Positions 1 to 11,045 of a stretch of DNA of 64,000 nucleotides are shown in pieces. Origin of the DNA: Thysanoteuthis rhombus. Lineage: Eukaryota > Mollusca > Cephalopoda > Oegopsida > Thysanoteuthidae. The notes under the pieces were generated by a model that was not told where the DNA came from, made no database searches, and saw nothing but the letters and a program-made list of their open reading frames with translations. How positions within the stretch are numbered: position 1 is the stretch's first letter; every line of letters begins with the position of its first letter. The position numbers were made by a program, and so were the translations under genes. The stretch spans positions 43,761,614-43,825,613 of the forward strand of contig OY735207.1 of assembly GCA_963457665.1 (NCBI GenBank), written 5' to 3'.

Positions 1-426
1 GATACACTTTACAATGAAATTTTAAGAAACTACTTTTTGCAGAATTGAAGTCACTTTTAGGTGTTTGCAGTGAATATGGTAAGAGTAAATGATACTCTCA
101 ACATTTGTACATATCACTGAAAGTCACTTCAACTAGAAAGTATATGAGTAACTGAATAAATCACTTAGGCCCAATGCAGATTTGTTGGTTTCACTCTTCA
201 ATTTCAAGACATATGAATTCACTGCATACACACCTAATATTCATTTGTATAAACATTTTTCCAAGAATTAGTATCAAGGCCATGAAAATTAATAATACTG
301 GCATTAAAGATGCTTCATAACCCAACAGTTTTAGTATTGTAGAAAAAATTGTTTTTGATTCTAACCACAGATGAACAACAACTGGGGAAGATTTCAGGTC
401 TTAATTTGTAGAAAAAGAAGTCTTTG

Positions 427-558
427 TCACACTACAGTAGGATTGATTCTGTTGAGGTGAAACTGGTGGAGGTAATCTTTCTGTATCTGGAAGAGGTTAG
501 CATGAGATCGTTTTGATATGATTTGTGCCCAGGCATCAGCATCATCCATATTGTAGGT
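427..558 (-). CDS. PTPMT1: PTPMT1-A coding exon 4 (C-terminus)
   Basis: This exon has 43 codons plus TGA (429-427), starting after an acceptor ending CTACAG. It reads TYNMDDADAWAQIISKRSHA, then LFQIQKDYLHQFH. That parallels the family's C-terminal 'W..EEAV..I...R......Q...L..FH' helix pair, with the family's 'RSY' replaced by RSH. No AATAAA was found between the stop and the window edge on the minus strand, so the 3' UTR probably continues out of the window. Confidence 0.85.
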   Translation of the reverse strand, partial: TYNMDDADAWAQIISKRSHANLFQIQKDYLHQFHLNRINPTVV

Positions 559-3500
559 CTGTAGGAAACAAAAAACAATGAATATATTTCAACAGTTGAA
601 AACATTCACCCCACTAAATTGTGCATGTATATAAACACTATTACGAAAGAAGGAATGTATTTTCAGAGAAGTGTTGGGAAGAAGAAAGAATGTTGATTAG
701 AAGAAAATTATTTGATGAACCACTGAATTTAGGAGCTGTTATCAGAGCTGTCTAAAATTTTGATATGAGAGGCGGTCATTATTTCATAGGTTATGAATCT
801 TGATATTTTTTCAAATAACATTTCAGTGGGACAAATCTTCATCTTTCATCGGGTGTATGTATTCAATATTTTCAGTCTTTGGGTGTTAGTTTTTGAAATT
901 TTTTTTAAAAAACTGGAATTTAGTGAATGCTTTCATAATATTATTTTTTTGAAAAAGACAAATGTACATTTATTTTGGCTTATACTTGATTTTTTAATGC
1001 AGAAATAGAAAAATTTTATAATGCAAATCTATGAAATATAGTATTTAAATTTTCCAAAATATATTGCTCACATATCTGCATGAAAAATAAATATTGTATC
1101 TTTGTGCCAGTTTTCTCTCCAATTTTTCACACCCCTTTCTGTTCTGCTGAAGGAGAAAAGATGCTGTCTAAAATTCAAAGCAATACCTTCAACATCAAAA
1201 TTTAAAAAAAAATTTTTTTATTATTATTATCATTATTATGATTATGATGATGATGAAGAGCAGCAGCAGCAGCCTTTTAGCATCCATCATTGGGTATAGA
1301 CCTTCCCCAAGGTCTCTCTATCATGGTTGTCGGAGAGTCGATACTTTCTGAACTTGTCTAGTTTATCATGCCATCTTATATTTTGTTTCACATATCATCT
1401 CTGGGGTTCCACGTTGTGAGTCGTGATGTCCATCGGTTGTCTGCCATTCTTGCAACATAACCAGCCCATTGTCATTTGAGTTTTTTAATGGACTCTATGA
1501 TATCTTGGAGTCCTGTTTTTTCTCTGTGCTGTTTTGTGCAATTTAAAATCGCCACCTCCCCTATCTATGTCCCCAAGGGTATGTCTTTTCACCCCAAATT
1601 TTTCTATATGTGCATGTAAGTGGATTGAAATGGGTTTTTTTCCAAATGTTACAAAATTTTGACTTGTTAGGAGTTGAAACTCTTTTTTTCTCTTTAAATT
1701 TTGTAGAAATAGGACGAAATTCTTTTTTCTCAAAAGACTCAACAAATAAATGCATATTTTTGCTTTAGTTCATAATAATAGCTTAATTGATTTTTGTTCT
1801 AATATATACTTTTTGTAAAGAACGATTTCAGTATTTTCTAATCATATATATGTATTTTTAAAAAACTATTTTGAGATATTTTTACTGTGATGAAATACAT
1901 TAACGTTTACCTTCACCAATATGAATTTGGAAGTTATGTTATTGTTCTTGCAGATTTGTATGCTGTAAGGTTTGTTACAGTATGCGTTCCCATACTTGGT
2001 GGCTTGCTACTGCAATATGATTGCATATTTCAGGATGTTACTGTATATGTTTGAATATTCAAGAAAAATAGATTTATATTTTTTCCTACTATTTATTCTA
2101 ATAGTGTCTGAGCCAACGGCACTGAAATTTTATTTTTTTATAGTTTTCAATTGTTTTGGAGGGATGAATGAACATTGTTTTAACAACTCACCAATTCCAA
2201 TAGTCTTGTTTTAATTTGATGATCACTTGACCACCTGCTGCCAAAATGAATAACTGAGTATCCATGCAATATGCCTACTATGGTACTTTGAGTATGTACC
2301 AAATGCTTCATTTGTAAAATATAAGCTACAGAATTACAAATGGGGAAGTATTCAAGAGAAATGATCAGAAACATCTGACTGATACCATCACAGATAGATG
2401 CATGAAGCTAGCTGGACACATCTTATACATGCCAGAAAATTGCAAAGCTTTTGTGGCAATAAGGTGGGTTCTAGCATTGGGGAAGAGAAGAACAGGTAAA
2501 CAAAGAAAATACTGATGCTCATCATTCAACAAAATTTTTCAGAGAGTTGGAATAACCTCGGGGGAACATGCAAGATGTTGTAATGGATCGATCAAAATGG
2601 AGTCAAACAATTGCCTGATATGTCCCTCTTGCATGGATGGATATAAACTAACCAATCAGATGCCTCACATAGGATACAGTTTCATAGTAAGAGAACTTGG
2701 AGAATGAATGAATGTTTCAAGCGGATATTTTTGAGAAGGTTTCAAAAGGGAGTTATTGCTATCAGTGCTAGATTTACAAGGGGGCAAAAGGGGCAATTGC
2801 CCCAGAACCCCTCCATACAAAGATATGATAATTAAAGAATTAGTTTCTTTAATTAAAGAGTGAATTATTAATTAACTGCTTGGAATTCATTTCATAATGA
2901 TGGCTTCAATTGTTTGAAATGAATTATCAAAATTACTGCTTGTGATTTGGGTCTACAGTAATTGGAGTATAGGTTACAAAAATGAATGATTTGCCTGAAA
3001 ATTCACTTGGGGTTTTGCTGACATGTATTAACATTGGATATATAACTCTTTTAACCTTTCTATGTATGCATAACTTGTCGGTTCCACTTACATGCAATAA
3101 ACAGACTTTGATTATTTTCATAAAGAATATTTTAACGATGGTTTGGGAGTCAAAATGAATGCTGGATAAGGTCCTTGCTTCATTTTCTAGTATCTCCTCG
3201 ATTCTTTGTGATGTAATAGTGAGTGAGGTAGTTTAGCATAACATTACTACTGAGTCACAGGTTTCATTTTCACTGAGTGACTCACTCCTGTGGCCTTGTG
3301 CCAGATTAAGTCAAGTATAATACACAATCCCTGAGTGCCGTATAAGCAATATACATGCATGGATTAATAGAGTAGAGATGGCTTCTTGTGATATATATTC
3401 TTACAGACGACTGATGTAAAAGTTTGCTTGCATTTATAAGTTCTTTACCAAAAATACTAACTTGCGATTTGCCATGTATCTTAATTTCTGTGTATGAGAG

Positions 3501-6420
3501 ACCCAACAAACCTAAAGTGTCCTGGGCCACTCAGGGTCTAAATCCAGCCCTGATTGTTATGAAACCTTGAATTGCTTTTAAGGATTCTAATCTAACATCA
3601 ACATTTGCATCTGTTAAGAGTGAACACCACTGCAAGTCATTGCCAATGATTTCTCTCTTCAGGCTGCTCTTATATTAGACCATATTCTAAAGTTGGTTTA
3701 AAACGATAAATATTTCATTCGCAAAATCTAATATTGTGTATTAACATGTATGACATTTGACATTATAAAAATTTTGTATCAATAATGCTCATCAATGTAT
3801 CTCACTATTTGTTCATTATTAAGTATGCTAAAATGTATATGTACATAAGAATGGCTGGTAGTATAGTAATGACAGTAATTGTACACTTGAGACTACTTGA
3901 TGAAACATAAGTATTAAAATATTTGTAACCATGTTTTATTTCATATAAAGTGAAATTTGTTCAGATAGATAACATTAAAATATTCATTGATGATTAAGAT
4001 AAAATTAAGATTTTTTACAATTAATTCTGGATCATCAAAACTCTATTCAGGTTGTCGATCTATGGCGGCAAGTGATCAGCATAGATCAGAAATTAAGAAT
4101 AAGCTCAAGGTGAGATTCGAACTCATGTCCCTTTTTTGAGTATGAAAAAGCTTTGGAAAAAAATGTTTTTTTCATTATGAGGCACCCTTTAGTAATTATT
4201 ACATTGCAAACAAGTTTGTTTTTTGGCATTTAATAAATATTTGGTCGACACAGAGTACTATGGCCCAAGAGGAACCATCAACATACCTTCATCAAGTAAC
4301 AGGCAACCAGGGTTGCACTTCTGGTCCGTCCTGCTTTACAGTGGACATAGACACTGTGACCCTGATTTCTATGGTTTTCAATGAAGGATAAGGCTTTGTC
4401 TAGCTGAGAAGGTGAAGGGGTGCCCATGAAATCAAGAACAGCAAACCGTAAATAGTCAACACCAAGCTGTTTCCATTCCTGCCAACAGTAAGACCAAAGG
4501 TATCAAAACAACATAAATGAAAAGCAGAACTGAAAACAATATCAAATATTCTGAAAAGAATATTTTGAAATGTCAATATGGTTTGGTAGGCGTTATTGCA
4601 CTGGTCACAAAAGCCATGATAGTACGTGAAAATTAAATGATTTTTCTTGCTTCACAAAATCTGACTGGATTGAACTTTAGAAAGTCAAGGTAACTTGAAG
4701 TATATGTCATCAGAGTGCAGTTGTGGAATAAATCATGTTTGAGTTGTCTAAAAATGTTACTTTCTTGTGTAAAAGAATGAAACCTGGAAGCCTTGTTGTG
4801 GATCAATAGTTAAAAAGCTGGACTAGCAGATTGTAGCGGGTGTGATCTTGACTGGTTTCCCCCACCACATGTTGCCTTGTGCCAGACTAAGCTTGGTAAA
4901 TAAGCTATGAGTGCTTCATCATGGAGTAGTGGTTCACAAACTAGTCTTTCAGGTTATTACTACAGTACTGAGTTCAATCCTCACTGAGTCCACCACATGT
5001 GGACTTATGCCACTTAGAGTAAATATCAAGAATGAAAGCTTGTTCAAACAAATTTGAGGCATCAAAATAGTTTTAAAAATGCTTTCAGGTTGATATTTGA
5101 TTATCTGGAAAATAATATGGTTAATTAAGCTGGCTGTCTAACATTTCAGAAATTCATGTTAATCATGAACTATAAATACCTACCAATAATGTCTTCGTGC
5201 AATTGTGAGGGTTTTTTTCCCAAAGCATAGCAGAGTTTAACATCATTTTGTGAACCCCACCTGATGACTATTTGATTATAAAATAATAATTTGTTATTGT
5301 TTTTGAGAAGTGTTACATTTTTCCTATTTTACTGTGAAAATTCAATTTTTTGCTCAGATTCAAAAAAAACTAAACTAATTTAGGTTTGGAATTTCCCAAA
5401 GCCAATTAATTTTCTCCAAGATAAATCCAATAAAATAAGGCTGGTGTTATTTGTCTTTCATTTTCAATTATTTAAAATAAGAAATTACATAGATGAGTGC
5501 TCACTTCTTCAGTAGGTGTGAAATGTTCCACTTCAAATTTGTGGTTTGTGGAGACAACTGCTTGCACATTTTCCTTTTCTACAAGCTGCGGAAGAGAAAA
5601 GATATTTAATTGGAGACAAAATGAAACCTATTTACTGACATGCACTCAATTCATTTTCAATATTTTTCAGTTGAATCATCAGTAAGGTTCAAATCTTTCT
5701 AACTACTATTTCAACAAACAAGTTTTCAATCACAAACATACAAGCATTATCTTTTCAAAAAGTGAATTTTCAAATCTAACCCAGAAAACTAATGTAGACA
5801 TGTTAGATTGGATTAATAATCAGATTAGTGATACACTGTGAACTCTACAAAGATTTTTGTTATCATATATATAGCGTTAGTAACATCGTTTGGAGCAGAG
5901 ATTTCAATATCAGATTATACACATCGAATTTTTGAAAGCCCCACCCCACGAAGCCATGTAATCCTGGCAACCACTACCACTCTTCCAAGGAAGGGGAAGT
6001 TAGGGGCTTGAGGGCACAAAGTTATGTTTCCGAGTTGAGGTGATTTCAAAAGTGTTTATTCAGAAGATATCTTAGTGGTTACCCTGTTACCAGTGAGTAA
6101 TAATAAAATCTTTTTATATCGGAATGTCAAGTTGAAGTTACATTAAACAATTGTACGGTATCATTATCTTTTATTGACTATAAGGTTCCAACTTTCAACC
6201 TCTCCTTCCCACGGTAAGATGGCCTGATCCAAGGGGGTGCAAATACACCCCCTTAGCGGGTACCCATGCATGTACTAATGTTTTTCTTTGATGCTGTGAC
6301 TACTTTTAACCTGACTCCAGACAGCACAACAATTCAGTGAAGGAAAATAGTGTGATGCTAAAAAAACAAAAAATAAATCAAGTTGTGTGTTTGTTTTTTT
6401 ATTTTTTATTATTATTATTA

Positions 6421-6479
<59 letters not shown>

Positions 6480-8076
6480 AATAATAATAATAATAATTCT
6501 TTATGAGCATTTTCTTTCATCTTGATTTTTAGTTGCATTTTATCTCAACTTACTCAGGCCATCAGTCTATGGCATTGAGTAAACAACGCAGATTGGAGAT
6601 AAAAGCAACCAAAAATTAAGGAGAAACAAAATACTAGTCAAAAATTAATAATAAAATAATGATTGACAATCATCAGCATTAGCTTTTTAGAATCTGTCAT
6701 TAGACATAAATCTTCCCCAAATAGACCTTCCTCAAGATACGGCAGACCTCTCTATCATGGGTCTCATGGAGACAGTATTATCTGGATTTATCTAGCTCGT
6801 CACATCATCTTACTTTCTATTGGCCACAATTTTGCTTTTGATCTCAGAAGATGCAAATTATGAGTCATGTTGTCCTGGTTGTCTGACATTCTTGCGACAT
6901 GTCCAGCCCATTGCCATTAGAGTTTTCTAACTGTTTCTATATTTCGGACTCCTGTCTTTCCTTTGATATACTTTGCTGTCTTATGATCTCTCCATGTGAT
7001 GTTGAACATGATTCTCTCATGTGCATGTTGAATGGTTCTCAGTTTGAAGGTCAGTTACTTGATTAGGTTCTATGTTTCAGCTCCGTATATGACTAACGGT
7101 TGGATGTATTTGTTGTATACCCTTACTTTTTAGGACAAGTCAGATTTGTGTGTTCTTGAAAGTTGAGCCTGCTCTACAGAAAGCTTGCCAACCTAGTGTG
7201 ATTGTTAACTTTATTTATTTTTCTTTTGAGACTCACTGTCCTAGGTAGATATATGATCTACTTTTTCCAGCTCTATGTTTTTGATATTGATCGTTGTGTC
7301 TTTGTCCCCAACATGTTTGTCATACATGACATTTGTTTTGCTGAAGTTCATGTGGAGGCCAACTTTCTTGCTGTCTTCATTTAGTTTGTCTAACAATATT
7401 TGGAGACACTACCAATGTGAAAAAAATATCAAACATGGCACAGAGAGAGATCAAGGAAGGAAGAAAGGTATGTTTAAAGGTTTCTTGTAGCTTAGTCAGA
7501 AGAGCAGCTGCTTAAGTATGGTTAATCTAGCTTCCTTAAGGCAAAAGGAATGCAAGTTCAAGTCTCACTGAGAGATTATCCTTTATTTCCTCATTTTTGT
7601 TGTTTACTCATTCCTGTAGATTGACAACCTGAGCAAGTTGCGATAAAAAGCATTACGATGAATAAAAAGGCAGGCCAAAAATCATTGATAAAAATGATTG
7701 ACAATGCTTCTTCTTATACGAAAAAAAAAACAATAATGTTAGCTGTATCTCTCCAGCCACACAAATAACAACTACCTGATCAATGACTTGATAAGAGAAA
7801 TTTTGATGTCATGACAATTTTTTTTACTCTCAATTTATGGTCATTTAAAGTCTAAACAAAACTTGAGAAATAGGATGCAAATTTCTTCATATATGTACAC
7901 AAACACAGAATACTTACTTCTTTAGCTATCTGTCGCAGGGGTAGGGCACCAAACAATACTGTGTCATCGATGCGATGGTACCAGGGTCGTTTCCAGACAA
8001 GATGCACAACATAATTATATAATAGGGTGGGATAAAATGCAATCCGAGCAAATACGTAGGTAGCTGTTTTTGACAT
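427..8076 (-). CDS. PTPMT1: PTPMT1-like mitochondrial dual-specificity phosphatase, copy A (4 coding exons)
   Basis: Coding exons, in transcript order on the minus strand, are 8076-7918, 5585-5505, 4478-4287 and 558-427. Together they encode 187 aa ending in TGA; the human protein is about 200 aa. The N-terminus has the family's FYPTLLY segment, then WYHRID and GALPLR. The catalytic loop [14 protein letters not shown] gives the HCX5R signature with nucleophile Cys127 and Arg133. Asp96, in VLDF before the GTP, sits at the general-acid position. The family dephosphorylates phosphatidylglycerophosphate to phosphatidylglycerol on the matrix side of the inner mitochondrial membrane, a step toward cardiolipin. 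All introns are GT-AG and phase 0 (2332, 1026 and 3728 bp), and they carry LINE and SINE debris. A paralogue with the same exon lengths lies about 12.7 kb upstream in the direction of transcription. The family assignment is secure; separate activity of this copy is inferred from the intact active site. Confidence 0.93.
1215..1545 (-). mobile_element. RTE-like LINE 3' end, truncated
   Basis: This is the 3'-terminal piece of a LINE family seen five times in the window. It includes the TAGACCTTCCCCAAGG block and the motif complementary to 'cacaacgtgga ... catcacgactcac'. The element's 3' end abuts a (ATT/GAT)n run at 1218-1256, the usual simple-repeat tail. There is no open frame. It lies in PTPMT1-A intron 3. 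Confidence 0.7.
2375..2660 (+). mobile_element. LINE reverse-transcriptase C-terminal relic
   Basis: The forward translation reads CMKLAGHILYMPENC, then IRWVLALGKRRTGKQRK, a stop, and further on VGITSGEHARC and DRSKW-like remains. This fits the tail domain after the RT of many non-LTR elements (LGHVLRMP ... W.P.GKR.RG.P ... TW.EA...A.DR..W). It is decayed by stops and lies in PTPMT1-A intron 3. Confidence 0.6.
2764..3556. mobile_element. non-autonomous DNA element candidate with similar inverted ends
   Basis: The left end reads GTGCTAGATTTACAAGGGGG. The right end, reverse-complemented, reads GGGCTGGATTTAGACCC. The inside, around 2857-2990, resembles the interior of the 8.2-kb MITE (ACTGCTTGGAATTCATTT against ACTGCCTGTAATTCATTT). 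A lone right-type end (AATCCAGCCCTGAC) is at about 58783. It lies in PTPMT1-A intron 3. Confidence 0.45.
3225..3330 (+). repeat. SINE block fragment (CTTGTGCCAGA type)
   Basis: This contains CACTGAGTGACTCACTCCTG followed by TGGCCTTGTGCCAGATTAAG, a block that recurs at 4870, 4995, 26480 and 55675. It also recurs, reversed, at 42790, 42855 and 43475. Confidence 0.45.
4287..4478 (-). CDS. PTPMT1: PTPMT1-A coding exon 3 (catalytic)
   Basis: This exon has 64 codons between acceptor TTGGCAG and donor GTATGT (4286-4281). It runs from EWKQLGVDYLRF through VLDFMGTPSP to [14 protein letters not shown] and CYLMK, so it holds both the general-acid Asp and the HCX5R loop. It is 52/64 identical to copy B exon 3 by hand count, the best conserved part of the pair. 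Confidence 0.94.
4795..5035 (+). repeat. tandem pair of tRNA-derived SINE pieces
   Basis: Two consecutive units are seen. The first has a tRNA-like GATCAATAGTTAAAAAGCTG and the CCTTGTGCCAGACTAAGC block. The second has AGTAGTGGTTCACAAACTAG, a B-box-like GAGTTCAATCCTCACTGAG, and a decayed CTTATGCCACTTAG. They lie in PTPMT1-A intron 2. Confidence 0.55.
5505..5585 (-). CDS. PTPMT1: PTPMT1-A coding exon 2
   Basis: This exon has 27 codons between acceptor TTCCGCAG and donor GTGAGC (5504-5499). It encodes LVEKENVQAVVS and ends HFTPTEE, corresponding to the family's 'ENVRGVITMNEEYE' beta-strand region before the WPD-like loop. Confidence 0.9.
6406..6498. repeat. (TTA)n/(TAA)n microsatellite with strand switch
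   Basis: About 23 TTA-phase units are followed from 6476 by TAA-phase units, forming an inverted trinucleotide tract. It lies in PTPMT1-A intron 1. Confidence 0.95.
6673..7410 (-). mobile_element. RTE-like LINE fragment
   Basis: This is a longer decayed copy of the same LINE, running from the 3' terminus up into the RT C-terminal region (read on the minus strand: LDE-x-KESK..GLHMNFSKT-like and IFKNTQI-like remnants). Frameshifts interrupt it. It lies in PTPMT1-A intron 1. Confidence 0.7.
7484..7690 (+). repeat. tRNA-derived SINE
   Basis: The A-box-like GTAGCTTAGTCAGAAGAGCA is followed by the B-box-like GCAAGTTCAAGTCTCACTGA, a body, and a tail of GCGATAAAAAGCATTACGAT. The same family is at 22165. 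It lies in PTPMT1-A intron 1. Confidence 0.65.
7918..8076 (-). CDS. PTPMT1: PTPMT1-A coding exon 1
   Basis: This exon has 53 codons from ATG at 8076-8074, ending in ATAGCTAAAGAA before the donor GTAAGT (7917-7912). It carries the N-terminal hydrophobic segment FARIAFYPTLLYNY and the WYHRID block. The start was chosen because it is the first in-frame ATG, lies 53 nt after a strong acceptor, and aligns with copy B. Confidence 0.92.
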
Positions 8077-8129
8077 GGCTGATCACACCAGATTTTCTTG
8101 GGTTTAATATTTATCAATAACCACAGGAA
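8077..8129 (-). other. PTPMT1: 5' UTR segment of PTPMT1-A after a UTR intron
   Basis: A strong splice acceptor (TTTTATTTACAG on the minus strand) ends at 8130, 53 nt before the ATG. The equivalent segment in copy B is 55 nt, which supports a real 5'-UTR intron. The upstream non-coding exon and promoter were not located. Confidence 0.6.
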
Positions 8130-8199
8130 CTGTAAATAAAATAAATGTAATTTATGTATAAAAAGTATTGTGTACAGATTTGGGAACAATTCAAGTAGT

Positions 8200-8581
8200 G
8201 TGGTCCCTCCTGCTGACCTATGAGTATTGTTTTATTTTTACATCTCATACTTCAATGCCTGTGGTCCCAAATTACCTAACTTTACTCCAACCCCAATGTT
8301 GTGCAACAGGAATGTCCGCAAGGTTTTGACCATATAGTGTTGCACATCTCTCAGTGGTTTGTTACCCTTTCAATTGAGTCAAGATAAATTAATAATTACT
8401 GCCTGTAATTCATTTTGGGATTCACCTTCATTATAATGCCTTAAATTGTTTGGAAATAAATCAAACTACTTATTACAACTTGGCATTGAATATCATTGTA
8501 ACACTTTGAATTGGGCTGTCTGTCATTGAAGTATGGGATGCAAAAATAAAGAAACATTCCTAGCTCTTTTGGAGGGACCAA
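8200..8581. mobile_element. foldback MITE (long inverted repeats)
   Basis: The left arm starts GTGGTCCCTCCTGC and runs through TATTTTTACATCTCATACTT. The right arm, reverse-complemented, starts TTGGTCCCTCC and runs through AGAGCTAGG and TATTTTTGCATCCCATACTT. The arms are about 58 nt and imperfect, and there is no coding capacity. A sister copy is at 54003-54190. Confidence 0.75.
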
Positions 8582-9195
8582 ACTATAGATTTGCTAAGGT
8601 CCAGTAGATATTCACTTTAGTTAGTTTATTCTAGTGAATTGTTTGCAAGACCAGCTTGCTGACCAATACTCTATGGCAGGCACCTTTCACTATTGTCCAT
8701 TATTGATCAAATTCTGAGTATAATTTCTATAATAATAGAAAATTAATAGAAACAGCAACATTTGAAATATACAAGTCTGGTTAGTCACTCAGGAGAAACC
8801 CTCACATGACCTTGTTGGGGGTGATCAATCAAAATATTTGAAAAAAAGGGTGATTGATGAATAAATCACTTCTTTTTTTTATGGTGAGATCACTGGAAAT
8901 ATTTGAATTTTTTAAAAACAAGCATGAACGCAAACTAAGAGAACAACTCAACATAAACTCATTGAAAAAAAAGTATTTGGGGCAGGAAATCTTCAAAAAA
9001 CAAAAAAATATTTTTTTCCTTGACATAATACAGAGTATATACTTGAATATTCAGCCCTCTAGCTCCATTGGTACAGACTATGCACGTAACACATACATAA
9101 GTAGCCAGCCAGCCAGTTAGACTCTCTTGAATACTGAAGAAACCCGTGTTGAAAGTTTTGGTGACATTCTTTGTTGACATTTTCTAATAAGGTGT

Positions 9196-9300
9196 TTCAA
9201 CATGGAGTAATGGTTAACAAGCTAGTGTCAGAGCATAACAAGTGTAGTGAGTTGGATCTTCACTTGTGGCCTAGTATCTAATTAAACTTTGTGCATGCAT
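9196..9300 (+). repeat. decayed tRNA-derived SINE
   Basis: ATGGAGTAATGGTTAACAAG (A-box-like) is followed by GAGTTGGATCTTCACTTGTGG and CCTAGTATCTAATTAAAC, a diverged CCTTGTGCCAGATTAAG. It parallels the 4.9-kb unit. Confidence 0.45.
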
Positions 9301-9367
9301 GTCCCTGAAGATCAAACTATCAACTTTTTAGTAATGTATATGCTGGATTAGCTTGTTAACCATTGCT

Positions 9368-9784
9368 CTATGACTGCTACTCTGGATATCGGGTCTGAAG
9401 CGAAGGTTTCAATCCTGCCTCGTGCTACTGGATGGGATAATGGATTGTCTATAGCCACACTGAAGAGTTGTAATACAATGAAACAGCTGTCTGTGGATGA
9501 CACAATGATTAATGCTCCTCTATTCAGGGTTGACCACTCTTCAAGTGAGGTAACTCGTTCATTGTAAGCTTATGCAATGCTCTTCCATAGGAATAGAGCA
9601 CTCTGGTGGATGGAGAATTTAAGCTAAAATAAATATATCGCTTAAATCCAGCCTTACTGACTGTCCAGTTCCATGGCTCAGCAGGTAGAATACTGGTCTC
9701 CGGGTCTGAAGCAAAGGTTTCAATCCTGCCTCATGGAACTGGACGGAAGAGTTGTAATACAACAAAACAGCTGTCTGTGGATGA

Positions 9785-9817
<33 letters not shown>

Positions 9818-10032
9818 GTTCCATATGCTCTTTCAACTCTGGAATAGAGCACTATGGCATAAGAAAAAAAAAAACCTTAAGTTCAGCCTTTCTGACTGTC
9901 CAGTTCTGCGTAGAGGTAAAATGCCAGCTTCTGGGTCTGAAGCTAAGGTTTCGATCCTACCGCAGGGTACTGGATGGGATAATGGATAGTCTATTGTACT
10001 ACAACAAAACAGCTGTCTGTGGATGATTTAAT

Positions 10033-10062
<30 letters not shown>
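9368..10062 (+). repeat. three-unit tRNA-related SINE array ending in (AT)n
   Basis: The block GGGTCTGAAGCNAAGGTTTC, with B-box-like GGTTTCAATCC, occurs at 9391, 9702 and 9933. Each time it is followed by TACTGGATGGGATAATGG or ACTGGACGG and by ACAGCTGTCTGTGGATGA. Units 2 and 3 end in (TA)n runs (9788-9817 and 10035-10062). A reverse-orientation copy is in ETFB intron 4. Confidence 0.7.
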
Positions 10063-10067
<5 letters not shown>

Positions 10068-10071
10068 TATA

Positions 10072-10395
10072 GTCTAGAAAGCTTCACAGCTTTAAACAAT
10101 TAGCATTAAAAAAAATTTTCAAAATGTTTTTGTGCCACTTCAGTCACTTATTTCCCAATATCTGTCAATGCAATTTATATAATTTTCTTCAGTTTTTTTT
10201 CTCTCTGTTTTATTATACTTTGTTATTGTGGTACAATGGATAAATTTTCTTTGATAGGGTCATCAGTTGTTTACAATGTAACCATTTTGGAGATTTTCAA
10301 AACAAAACATGACTCCCCAGCAGTGTTGATCAAACACCACTGCTCTTTCAGCTATGATTTTGATGTATAGATTATCTCATACATGTAATTTGTTA
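10072..10395. repeat. interspersed repeat, copy 1
   Basis: This matches 50643-50925 over its length: TCTAGAAAGCTTCACAGCTT, TTATTTCCCAATATCTGT, TTGATCAAACACCAC and CTATGATTTT. Both copies adjoin a (TA)n run. There is no coding capacity or clear terminal repeat. Confidence 0.6.
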
Positions 10396-10759
10396 TTTTA
10401 TTTAGGGTATTATCAAAATGTATTTTTAAATGGATATTTTTTTATACTATACATCATTTAATTTCTTAAAACAGGGCTTACTTAGGTTGGTTACCCCAAA
10501 AAAGTATTTAACGATGAGGGATCAGTAAGTATAACAACAGACGTGACTCGCTGTTTGTGTCACTTCTATTGAGTGTTCACCCATGTGAATATTAAATCCG
10601 TTGTGTTAGTTTTAATTTCAGACTGCATGCAAACCAACTTATGATATTTCTAAAAATACTAGTTACCCAGAAAAATTTCTTTGAGTTGATTCTCTACCAA
10701 TATATTCAACCAAAGAATTTGACTATTTTTTTCTATCAATCTAAACACATATAACAATA

Positions 10760-10775
10760 GTTTCATTCATTTCTC

Positions 10776-10835
<60 letters not shown>

Positions 10836-10847
10836 AATGAATGAAAC
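10760..10847. repeat. 20-bp inverted repeat around (TA)n
   Basis: GTTTCATTCATTTCTCATAT (10760-10779) and its exact reverse complement (10828-10847) flank a pure TA core. The whole 88 bp is self-complementary. Confidence 0.9.
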
Positions 10848-10947
10848 AATTGGAAGTTTTATTTCAAATTATTGAAAACAAATCTTCCAATATTGTCATT
10901 CATTTCTTATATTGTCAGATTAACCATGATTCACATCAATATTTATT

Positions 10948-10955
10948 CATATGTA

Positions 10956-11042
<87 letters not shown>
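10948..11042. repeat. (TA)n microsatellite with GTATAT/ATACAT interruptions
   Basis: This is a long TA tract with scattered G and C, followed by a short CA stretch. It accounts for the tyrosine/isoleucine-rich open frames here, which are not genes. Confidence 0.95.
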
Positions 11043-11045
<3 letters not shown>

